A DNA stretch of 64,000 nt from positions 228,522,247 to 228,586,246 of the forward strand of contig NC_053491.1 in NCBI RefSeq assembly GCF_905171775.1, read 5' to 3'. Every line of letters starts with the position of its first letter. Position 1 is the stretch's first letter. The notes beneath the pieces were generated by a model. That model saw nothing but the letters and a program-made list of their open reading frames with translations. It had not been told where the DNA came from and ran no database searches. This stretch comes from Rana temporaria (taxonomy: Eukaryota > Chordata > Amphibia > Anura > Ranidae). Positions 53,690 through 62,998 of the stretch are shown here, piece after piece. Position numbers and translations under genes: made by a program.

Positions 53690-54835
53690 AACCATATAAC
53701 AGAATTAAGAAAATGGCATGCGTTCCCCCCACAGTCTATAACAGACCCTTATGCGAGCACGCATCCTGACAGGCCAGGAAAAGGAGGAGACGAGCACCCC
53801 ATGAACCTTGCCAGGCCGCTTGCCCTCAACATGGGAAGGGTGCTTTGTGGTCCCCCCAAAGCACATTGTACCCATGTTGATGGGGACAAGGGTGCCATCC
53901 CTGCAACCCTTGCCCAGTGGTTGTGGGGGTCTGCGGGGATGGTGCCCTTATTCTTGTGCATTTAACAAGGGGGCCCCCAGATCCTGCCCCCTCCCTATGT
54001 GAAAGGGTATTGGATACATTGTACCCTTACTCATTCACCAAAAAAGTGTCAAAAAGTAAAAAACACAAAAGACAGTATTTGACAATTCCTTTATTAAAAA
54101 AGAAAAAAAAGTGTCCCGCGATGTCCATCCATCTTCAATCATGGTGCCTGATGGACCAGAAAAAAATAAAAATAAATGTCCCACTGCTGTCTTTTTGCTG
54201 TGACATAGGTTTTATAGATTGCGGTGATGTAACCGAGTGACCTCGCCCCTTCTGAACAGCATGTGCCGTCAGAGGGGGGAGCCATCTGATTACATCAGCA
54301 GGTGGCCCCGTCCTTGCCTATATAACAGCTGTCACAGCCAAGACACAGCAGTCGGTGGAAGCCCTGCCATGGAGGCGGAGATTTTTTCTATTTTTTTCTA
54401 TTTTTTGGGTCCACCAGGTGGCATGATTGACGATGAATGTACATTGCGGGACACATTTTTTTTCTTTTTTAATACCCCATTCACATAGGGCATGCAGGAT
54501 CTGGGGGCCCCCTTGTAAAGGGGCTACCAGATTCTGATAAGCCCCCCGCCCACAGAGACCCACCACCACTGGACAAGGTGGGACCCAAAAGCACCACCCC
54601 CATGTTGAGAACATGTGGCCTGGTATGGTTTGGGGGGGCTCGCTCGCCCCACCACTATCCTGTCCTCCAGGCTGCATGCTCAGATAAGGGTTTGGTATGA
54701 ATTTTGGGGGGACCTCACACCAATTTTCTTTTACATTTTGGCATGGAGTTCCCCTTAAAATTCATACCAGACCTGAAGGGCCTGGTATGGACTGGGGGGG
54801 CCCACTCCGTTTTTTTTCCTTGATTTTTATCTATA
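53690..54835. mobile_element. Repeat related to the foldback family at 31356
   Basis: Shares many phrases with 32160-32600: GATAAGCCCCCCGCCC, CCATGTTGAG..CATG(T/C)GGCCTGGTA, GGGGCTCGCTCG, CATTTTGGCATGGAGTTCCCC, CATACCAGACCTGAAGGG. The block has inverted GGGGCCC-type words at both ends. The frames at 53678-54677 are translations of it. Family unnamed; boundaries approximate. Confidence 0.55.
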
Positions 54836-55419
54836 TTACCAGGAGTCAGCAATACATTGTAGCCACCAGCAAATTTAGATGCCATTTTTTTCTTTAGAAA
54901 TTTAATTTTGCTGCAGGACTGTAAAACACATCAGACAGATGCACAACTTTACATGCAGACTAAGGGGGCTCCCCAGGCATGATATTAAAAGTAATATTTA
55001 ATTTCTATTGTTTCACTTTAAACATTCCTAAAATCACTGCTCCTGAAAAAACTGTTGTTTTAAAAAAAAAAATGTTGCATTCATACATATCCCCTGGGGT
55101 GGTACCCAGGTCCCCATGCACTTTTCATGGCAATAACTTGCTTATAAGCCTTTAAAAATTAGCACTTTTTTCATGTTCGTGTCCCATAGACTTTAATAGG
55201 GTTCAAACTGGCCAACTGCATCAAAGTGATCTTCAGCTGTGTCTGTTTTCTGCAGCTAATACAACACATTAGACCTCATAGGAGAATGATACACTAGATT
55301 TGTATCATATTTAGTGTCTTGCAAATCATAATTGCAATCTGGTAAATAATATGCTGGTTTTCGGGCTGTGAACAATTGTCATATGGAAATAGCAATGTAT
55401 TCAGGATAGTTGACATAAA
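54836..55419. other. Interspersed-repeat fragment and unassigned sequence
   Basis: 54990-55215 is an inverted copy of the 43890-44060 repeat (GTTCGTGTCCCATAGAC, TTGCTTATAAGCCTTTAAAA). The remainder is featureless. Confidence 0.45.
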
Positions 55420-55513
55420 GGGTGTGTCCACTCCTACATTCTCCAGCAAACCTACAACAAACCCCTCAGACCTTTTGACAACACCCTCTCCAAGGACCAG
55501 AAAAAGTGACAGC

Positions 55514-56025
55514 TTAAAGCGGGGGTTCACCCTGTTAAAAAAAAAACAAAAGTTTTTTTTTATTAGACCATTAAATTCGGCATCGTAGCGCGAGCTACGG
55601 TATGCCGGTCTTACATTTTTTATGCCCGTACTCACTGTGCTATCGATGATTGAAGAATCCGGGGAATGGGCGTTCCTATGGTGAGAGAAGGTGATTGACG
55701 GCCGGCCCTGGCACGTCACGCTTCTCCGGAAATAGCCGAAATAGGCTTGGCTATTCACGGCGCCTGCGCATAGCCTGTGCGCAGGCGCCGTGAATAGCCG
55801 AGACCTACTCCGGCTGTCTTCGGGGAGCGTGACGTGCCAGAGCCGGCCGTCAATCATCCTCCCTCTCCATAGGCACGCCCATTCCCCGCGGGAGTCGGAT
55901 TCTTCAATCATCGATAGCACAGTGAGTACGGGGATTAAAAATTTAAGACCGGCATACCGTAGCTCGCGCTACAATGCCGAATTTAATGGTCTAATGATGG
56001 AAAGGAGGGTGAACTACCGCTTTAA
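55514..56025. mobile_element. TTAA foldback MITE (family C) inside the palindrome's left arm
   Basis: TTAAAGCGGGGGTTCACCC and ..GGTGAACTACCGCTTTAA, TTAA borders, and itself a foldback with arms of about 220 bp (GGCATCGTAGCGCGAGCTAC, TCGATGATTGAAGAATCCG and inverses). The right arm of the surrounding palindrome carries the empty TTAA (CTGCTTAAGCTATC), confirming the target. Frames at 55294-56068 read these arms. Confidence 0.85.
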
Positions 56026-56399
56026 GCAGCTGCAGTTCTTGTTATTTCCGAAAAAACACACAATCTGAATTTCCAACAACAAATGTTCAATGGGAGCTTG
56101 TTGGAAATTCTGACTGTGTGTTCAATGGGAGCTTGTTGGAAACTCTGACCGCTTGTAGACTGCGTAAATTCCGCGCGTGTTTTGACAATTCTGATGCAAT
56201 GAACAGGAGATCTTGATAAAAAAAAAATAAGAAAAAAAATCACTATAAAAATAAATTCTAAACATTATTATGGAGATCGGGCTTAAAAAAAAAAAAAAAA
56301 AAGATTATTCAGGAGATCACAAGAAATAATAAAGAAATCAGTTTCTCAGAACTCTGTGTGAATATCAGCAGCAAAACAACTTCACTATTCTAGCATTAT

Positions 56400-56716
56400 G
56401 CCCAGGTTCACACTGGGTTGCAGGAGTGAAGCCGTGCGAGTTCAGCTGAACTCGCACTATTTCACTCCCGCTGGCAGTCCCGATTTCGGCCGCAATTTCA
56501 GAGACATCTGTGCAGATGTCAATGTAAATCGCGGCCCGAAATCGCAAAAAGTAGTACAGGAACTACTTTTTGAAATTGGTGCAGCGCCGCAGATGCGGCG
56601 TCGCACCGATTAGGACGGTGCCATTGCCGACAATTGCCGGCAAATGCTGCCGATTTGAGATGCGATTTGACATCTCAAATCGCATCTCAAATCGTACCAG
56701 TGTGAACCAGGCCTTC
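56400..56716. mobile_element. MITE with CAGGTTCACACTGG ends
   Basis: CCCAGGTTCACACTGG and CCAGTGTGAACCAGG are inverted. GC-rich body with GAGTTCAGCTGAACTC, GGTGCAGCGCCGCAGATGCG and AATCGCATCTCAAATCG words. Inserted in the loop of the giant palindrome. Confidence 0.7.
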
Positions 56717-57206
56717 AAAGAAGAAGAGAATGCTCTGCAATGAAAGATTTAAAAATTTGCAGCGTGACGAATGTGCTATCTCCATTTTGAACGCTAGTTT
56801 TACCAGACCGAGTGCTTCCATCTGGTACTTGATTCAGAGCATGCATGGAATTTTGTGCGTCGGAATTGTCTAAACACGCTCGGAATTTACGAGAACGTAT
56901 TTTATTGTCGGAAAATTTGAGAACCAGCTCTCAAATTTTTGTTGTCGGAAATTCCAACAGCAAATGTCCGATGGAGCCTACACACGGTCAGAGTTTCCAA
57001 CAAGCTCCCATTGAACACACGATCAGAATTTCCAACAAGCTCCCATTGAGCATTTGTTGTTGGAAATTCCGATCGTGTGTATGCGGAAATAACAAGAACT
57101 GCAGCTGCTTAAGCTATCACTTTTTCTTGTCCTTGGAGAGGGTGTTGTCAAAAGGTCTGAGGGGTTTGTTGTAGGTTTGCTGGAGAATGTAGGAGTGGAC
57201 ACACCC

Positions 57207-57402
57207 TCTCCTACTGGCCTGGCGTTGGGTGAAGGAGGAGGAGGGAGCCGACCTGCGCCACGGCCCAGACTCCCAGAAGTGGGGACAGGATACCGCTCCC
57301 CCAGAAGTGGGGACAGGATACCGCTCCCCCCGAAAGGTGCCAAATGTGGGGGGAGGAGACAAATGAGCGAAAGTTCCAATTTTGGGTGGGACTCCGCTTT
57401 AA
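57207..57402. mobile_element. Right half of a family C TTAA MITE
   Basis: GGCAGCCG-type GC-rich sequence with a 24-bp direct repeat (CCCAGAAGTGGGGACAGGAT.. at 57271 and 57300), then GAAAGGTGCCAAATG..GGGACTCCGCTTTAA. It matches 48390-48502. The left half is missing where the palindrome begins. Confidence 0.65.
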
Positions 57403-58400
57403 GTATTTATTCACTTAACCCTTTTATTTTCACAGTTGCTTAGGTCTGTCATGTAATATATTTTTCTGTAAATATTTTGTGAACCATTTTCTTTTCAAAA
57501 AGTGATATTTCAAAATAATTAAGCTTAATATCTAAATGCTCTAAGTAGATATTAAGGAACTTGTCCTCCTTGATACTTTAGCATAAACTCTGTAACATTG
57601 CACTGAGTAATACAGATTTTTTTTAATGGTCAGAACGCAGAATGACAACAGCAGACAAAAAACACATTGTGGTGGTTTCCAAGGGTATGCAAAGGGCTAA
57701 CTGCTCAGCTGACCTGCCCTAGTTGTCACTTTCAGTATCCTGGTGTTTCATGAGCAGAAAAATCTCTATGCATGGTAAGGCTGAGAGTGTGTGTGTAACA
57801 TTATTTTCTCTTCTTAACACAATTGTTCAAGCAAAAAAAATGCAGTCCGATTTTATAAAAAAAGACTAGGTATCTGAAAAAAATGCACCTACTGTTCTCT
57901 TTAAATTCCAACAGCAGCTTCCTTAAATGGTTTCACCAATTTAGTTAGATCTATGAATATAGAGAGCACATAGACATGTGAATATTTTAGGGGTCTCATT
58001 AAAGCTTCAAAATGTATGCTTTTGTATGAAGATAATGCTAATGTGTGCACTAGAAAGACCTATGTTCTCAAATGTTTAAAAAATCCCCACTGGCATTAAA
58101 TTGGTGGATAGTTATGAACTTCACAGAGCAATGCAGTCAATACTCCAAAGCTTTTTTCCTTGCTGGAAATTGCTGTGGTATGTGAGTTAAGTAAATCGTT
58201 TTATGTGATTTGTCAAATGTTCTAATTTATAAAGCATGAGATACCACAGGGATGGATTACCCAGGATTTAATAAACGTAGTTAAACACAATATACATTTT
58301 TCAGAGTGACACAGTGCGTTTACTATTTAAAAAAAAAAAGAATGTGCAATATCCATACATAACTACATTCACTTATATGAAACAATTCTTATATGGAAGG
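57403..58400. other. Unassigned AT-rich sequence
   Basis: About 1 kb with no repeat ends, coding motif or RNA gene recognised. Confidence 0.4.
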
Positions 58401-58499
58401 CCTCGTACAGACGGACGGACTGTCCACTGAAAACGGTCCGCCGAGTAGGGACGGAAGCAAAGCCAAGGGAGCAGCAGTTTTTAGAGCGGTATCATCTCT
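58401..58499. mobile_element. Truncated MITE end next to a Penelope-like end
   Basis: GGCCTCGTACAGACGGACGG at 58400 is a Harbinger-like terminus as at 903. GGGACGGAAGCAAAGCCAAG..TTTTTAGAGCGGTATC matches the right end of the 28-270 insertion. Confidence 0.45.
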
Positions 58500-59375
58500 C
58501 ACAAACAATAGGTATACTTGCACGCTGTTATGTTCAAAACAATAAAGTGATATATCTATAACAAAACGATGTGTATCTAGTGCTATTGGATCGCTTATAC
58601 CAAAACACACTCTAATAAACTGTGTATACACTGTGCCTCTATAAAGCGGTGCTGTGCTCCTATATAATTAAAGTGTAATACTGTTCAATGGTGTTACTGT
58701 CTCTTTAAATCATTACTATCATCCAAATAAAAAGTCCATATCAAAACCCAAAAAATTGTGACAAAATAAATAAATAAAACATCAATTTATCAATGTCCTT
58801 TGCTGTGGTGTGAACCTTGAAAAACACAAACTCCAACAAAACTTTCGCTATGTTCCCAAATAAAAGTGTCCACCGCTGTGTACTGCAAATATCTTTATGC
58901 AATGGTGTCTGTCCCTTCACCAGATGTGCCCCCACCTGGGGGATATGACCAATGGATGGTCTATATGCGCCTTTTTCCCACCTTAGGGTATCTTTACTAA
59001 TGTTCCCATATTCTGGATATCTCCACGTTTTTTCTCCACTCCTCGGTTTCACCTGCTCTCAGCCAAGTCAATTCACCATAAAATAAAACTTTACATAGTG
59101 CTTATCCTTAAAAACAGCTGTTTTTTATTTAAATACATTTAATACCAAAGCACTCACATTTACACGGTGCTGTAAGTGCACCATATTATAAATAGCATAT
59201 AACCATAGCCATATAGCTTGAAAGAGTTTTCCCAGGTAGTTTATGTCTCCAACACACTGTGATATCAGAAGGCCCCTCCCCAACATGTTGCACCATGGGG
59301 TCATGTGGCTTCCTCAGGGTGATGAAAAAACAGATACCTGCTCCCCCCCAAAATAAATAAAGTGCCAAATCAAAA
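58500..59375 (-). mobile_element. Penelope-like element, non-coding terminal part
   Basis: AT-rich sequence with AATAAATAAATAAAAC and ATCCAAATAAAAAGTCCAT-type words, leading to a degenerate hammerhead motif on the reverse strand (59279-59322). No reverse transcriptase. The 103-codon reverse frame at 58741-59052 has no known domain. Confidence 0.45.
59279..59322 (-). ncRNA. Degenerate hammerhead-like motif
   Basis: Reverse strand: CACC, CTGAGGA, AGCCACATGACCCCATGGT, GCAAC, AT, GTT, GGGG. The GAAA core is changed to GCAA, so cleavage would not be expected. Its position and order still match the other copies. Confidence 0.35.
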
Positions 59376-59376
59376 G

Positions 59377-59432
59377 TTAAAGTGTGGGGAGGAGGCAGGC
59401 AAGAGGATTTTTTTTGTGAAGTTCTGCTTTAA
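59377..59432. mobile_element. 56-bp internally deleted TTAA element
   Basis: TTAAAGTGTGGGGAGG..GTGAAGTTCTGCTTTAA: two family C-like ends joined with almost no interior. The smallest possible member of the TTAA set in this window. Confidence 0.5.
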
Positions 59433-60140
59433 GGAGATTGAGCAGAGCCATGCAAATAATTTCTTAATGCCACATCAGCCAGGTACACTTCCAGTACCAC
59501 CATATAGTGCAAATATAGCCCAGTATTATACTGTAGCTGAATTGCATACAGCTGTTTCAGGCTGTGTAGTTTATGAAAACAATTGCCTAATGAGACAGCG
59601 TAACAATACAAGTTTTTATAAGAAAAATAAAGCCCCTTACAAACGGACAGAATGTTGAGAGACATTTGCTGGTTCATTTGCTGATATTCGGCCGTGTGTA
59701 TGTCGGTCTGTCTGATGTGCATGCTGGAAAACCAGCAGCTGACCTACTCCTGATCAGCCCTCTCAGCCAATGGTGAGGTTCTGGCTGGGGGTCTGTCCCC
59801 CTGTCAGAACACAACAGCTCCAGAGGGGTGATGGCTGAACTAACCTTGCATGGTTAGTACAGCGGCTCTGACTGGAGCGGTCAATTTTTTTGGGTTGCGC
59901 GAAAGGGAACAAAAACCCCACAAACCAAATTAGTGCATAACACAGTAAAGCCTTCTGGAACAGAAGGTATTCTCGTGTCTCATTCCAATAAGTATCCCAA
60001 CAATAACAGAAATATTTATTGTTTTGTTGCCAAAGAGACTGAAACATGTCTATACAGTTTGGAATAAAGGGCTCTATAATATTAGGCTTTATCTTGAGAG
60101 GAAGTAAAGGTTAATGAGTAAAAAATAAGTAACTGATTGA
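59433..60140. other. Unassigned, with a MITE-like fragment
   Basis: 59630-59790 (CCCCTTACAAACGGACAG.., ATTCGGCCGTGTGTATGTCGG, TGCATGCTGGAAAACCAGCA) looks like half of a GTACACAC-type MITE. The rest shows nothing. Confidence 0.35.
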
Positions 60141-60164
60141 GTTTCTATGCAAAACTTTTCAGCA

Positions 60165-60815
60165 TACTAGTTCCTATGTTTTCATGCATAGGACATGGAA
60201 ACAAAGCTAAGCGACTCAACTATCACAATAAAACAGCAACTTGGATGCAGAAAAATGGCAGCAGGTGCTCTGGGCTGATAAGTCAAAATTTGAAATATTT
60301 GGCTGTAGCAAAAGGCAGTTTGTTTGCAAAGGGGTGGAGAGCTGTTTAATAATGAGTGTCTGCAGGCAACATTGAAGCATGATGGAGGTACCTTGCAAGT
60401 TTGGGACTGCTTTTCTGCAAATGGGGTTTGGTCAAGATCAATGGCATCCTCAATGCTGAGAAATACAGGCAGATACTTATCCATTATGCCACACCATCAG
60501 GGAGCTTTGTGATTGGCTCCAAAATTATCCTGTAACAGGACAATGACAGCAAACATACAGCCAATATCATTAAGAACTATCTTGCAAAGAAGAACAATGA
60601 GACCTGAAGTGATGGTTTGGACCCCACAGAGCCCTAAACTCAAAATCATCGAGTCTGTCTGGGATTACATGAAATGACAAAGAGATTTGAGGCAGCCTAC
60701 ATCGACAGAATATCTATGGTTAGTTCTCCAAGATGTTTGGAACAACCTACCTGCTGAGTGTCCTCAAAGACTGTGTGCAAGTATACCTAGAAGAATTAAC
60801 GCTGTTTTGGTTGAT
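60165..60815 (+). pseudogene. Tc1-like transposase fragment
   Basis: Read with several frame changes, the + strand carries Tc1-type DDE transposase sequence. VLWADKSKFEIFGCSKRQFV (catalytic region start) comes first, then ATLKHDGGTLQVWDCFSANG, then QDN-type acid region CAGGACAATGACAGCAAACA at 60537, ESVWDYMK, and VLQDVWNNLPAECPQRLCASIPRRI at the end (60725-60812). No terminal inverted repeats were found. It is a different Tc1 family from 2165-10200 and clearly inactive. Confidence 0.75.
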
Positions 60816-60839
60816 TTGATTTGGATTTCTCTACTGTTC

Positions 60840-60905
60840 AATTTTTATACTATACAGTATATCAATCTATATATATATATATACATACAGTATATATATT
60901 TTGCA
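60840..60905. repeat. (AT)n-rich microsatellite
   Basis: ATATATATATATAC and CAGTATATATATT runs just downstream of the Tc1-like fragment. Confidence 0.8.
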
Positions 60906-61796
60906 TTTTAAAACAGGGAACTGCTCTGGCAGTTTTCTCAGATTTATTTATCTCTACAAGGGGCTCTGTGGCTTGGAGATTCCTCAGAGATATGGGTGGG
61001 ACGGGATCTCCAACCCTGTGTCCAGGTTTTAGAGACAGCCTGCAAGCTGTGTGCTCAGGTGCACACAGCTCATATAATGAAGGGCTGGGGAGAGCAGACG
61101 TAGAGGAAGGTGAAGTGTGTGCAGCAGTGGCTGCTGGTGTCTCTGTGTTGAGACAGACGCTGTGTGCGGATAGACGCTGTGTGCGGACAGACGATGTGGA
61201 CGTTGAAGGGATTCAAAGCCGTGTGCACCCAAGACTGGGGGTCTGGAGGAGCTGCTGGTTTAAGGGACCAGTTCCTATGGCAGCAGTGCTGTCGAAGAGT
61301 AGCCAGGTGGGCTAGTATTTTCATTTTCAGTTGTTTCGTTTAAACCCCTGCGTGGGATTCCTGAATGGACTTTTGTTTTGTTTTCCTCCTTTAATAAACA
61401 TGGGCTACCAGGCTACCAGGTCCTTAATGTTATATGCCTGTTTGATGTTGACTCACTGCACGGAAAATGCATCTACCACAAGAGCTAACAACCCCAATAT
61501 CACAGTGGTGGATTCAGCGGACATCTAGACGGTGGAATCTGGGTCCTTGCTCCAGTGGTGAGTTGCATCTGGAACTGCTGCTAGCTGTGTGTGGCAGCCA
61601 GGCAAACAGCATTGCACAGCAAATTTGATGGACTGTGTTGCATGCATTTTTCCTTCCCTCTCTGCTGTGAGCTGTGTTACTGGTTGGAGCGGTGGCTAGA
61701 GGGTATTTCACCACATGCCCCAGCCAAACCAGAGAATTTATCACAGTGTGAAGTCTCTGTGATCTGGGGTAAATTACTCATGTCACCCCCAGTTAA
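60906..61796 (+). mobile_element. Possible retroelement terminal region
   Basis: GC-moderate sequence with short tandem AGACGCTGTGTGCGGA units (61152-61195). A poly(A) signal TTTAATAAACATGGGCTACC at 61390, followed by CAGGCTACCAGG, fits an LTR or retroelement end. No matching ends or coding motifs were found, so the call is weak. Confidence 0.3.
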
Positions 61797-61799
61797 AAG

Positions 61800-61991
61800 C
61801 AGGGCCGGACTGGGAGTAAAAACCAGCCCTGGAAAACATTTCATACCAGCCCCATAGCATTATTATACCAGTCCAACATCATAACATCATTATTTTCTTG
61901 TTCATAAAAGAGAAAACCATACATTTTAAAGAAACATTTAAAGATCGTATTATATAAAGATAAGACAGATATGAAAGCACATAGGGCTAGG

Positions 61992-61996
<5 letters not shown>
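61800..61996. mobile_element. hAT-like end fragment
   Basis: GCAGGGCCGGACTGGGAGTA is close to the left end of the hAT element at 15981. No matching right end or target duplication was found. Confidence 0.4.

Positions 61997-62026
<30 letters not shown>
61997..62026. repeat. (AT)n microsatellite
   Basis: About 14 AT dinucleotides in an unbroken run. Confidence 0.9.
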
Positions 62027-62030
<4 letters not shown>

Positions 62031-62342
62031 TGGAACCTCGGATTACGAACATAATCCGCTCCAGGAGAATGCTCGTAATCCAAAGTACTCACATATCAAA
62101 GTGAGTTTCCCCATTGAAGTTAATGGAAACGAAAAAAAAATAAAAAATCTGTATTGACTTCAATTGCATGCAATACCGCATGTGGCCAGAGGTGGGGGGC
62201 GCCAGAGAGCATCGGAGACACTCGGAAATGTCACTTGCCACTTGTCCCTTGTCACCAGATTCAGCATGTCACTTGCCATCTGTCCCCTGCCACCAGATTT
62301 AGTGTGTCACTTGCCACCCATCCCGTCACCAGATTCAGCGTG
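62027..62342. mobile_element. Interspersed repeat (CAGTGGAACCTCGGATTACG)
   Basis: CAGTGGAACCTCGGATTACG followed by CGTAATCCAAAGTACTCACA, then CCCATTGAAGTTAATGGAAA. This is a repeat with inverted GATTACGA/TCGTAATC words that I recognise as common in amphibian DNA. It continues into diverged CACTTGCCAC..CACCAGATTCAGC(A/G)TGT units, apparently the source of the following minisatellite. Confidence 0.5.
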
Positions 62343-62998
62343 TCACTTGGACTGGGTGACAGCAAGGGGACTGGGCGACAGCAGGGGGACTGGCTGACAG
62401 CAGAGGACTGGGCGACAGCAGGGGGACTGGGTGACAGAGGACTTGGCGACAGCAGGGGGACTGGCTGACAGCAGAGGACTGGGCGACAGCAGGGGGACTG
62501 GGTGACAGAGGACTTGGTGACAGCAGGGGACTGGGTGACAGAGGACTTGGCGACAGCAAGGGACTGGGTGACAGAGGACTTGGCGACAGGAGGGGACTGG
62601 GTGACAGAGGACTTGGCGACAGCAGGGGACTGGGTGACAGAGGACTGGGCGACTGGGTGACAGAGGACTGGTTGACAGAGGACTGGGTGACAGCAGGGGA
62701 CTGGGTGACAGAGGACTGGGTGACAGCAGGGGACTGGGTGACAGGGGACTGGGAGACTGGGTGACAGAGGACTGGGTGACAGCAGGGGACTGGGTGACAG
62801 AGGACTGGGTGACAGAAGACTGGGTGACAGAGGACTTGGCGACAGCAGGGGACTGGGTGACAGAGGACTGGGTGACAGAGGACTGGGTGACAGAGGACTG
62901 GGCGACTGGGTGACAGAGGACTGGGTGACAGAGGACTGGGTGACAGCAGGGGACTGGGTGACAGAGGACTTGGCGACAGCAGGGGACTGGGTGACAGA
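62343..62998. repeat. 15/19-bp minisatellite (GACTGGGTGACAGAG)
   Basis: About 650 bp of tandem GACTGGGTGACAGAG (15 bp) and GACTGGGTGACAGCAGGGG (19 bp) units in mixed order, with variants GACTTGGCGACAG. The long Ser/Pro/Leu/Cys reverse frames at 62335-63090 are only translations of this array. Confidence 0.95.

Larger units (their letters stand above)
55420..57206. repeat. Giant nested palindrome
   Basis: Left arm 55420-55513, then after a TTAA insertion 56026-56150. The right arm is the inverse at 57000-57206. GGTGTGTCCACTCCTACATT..CAGACCTTTTGACAACACC is matched by its complement near 57120-57205, and GCAGCTGCAGTTCTTGTTAT by its complement near 57080-57108. The inner arms continue as GAATTTCCAACAAC..TCAATGGGAGCTTGTTGG. 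The loop holds another MITE (56400-56715). Total arm length is about 230 bp excluding the insert. Confidence 0.8.

Noticed and set aside
55294..55920. 208-codon reverse frame beginning MLSMIEESDSRGEW
   Set aside because: It crosses the arms of a foldback MITE and the palindrome junction; the opposite arm gives a mirror frame at 55790-56068.
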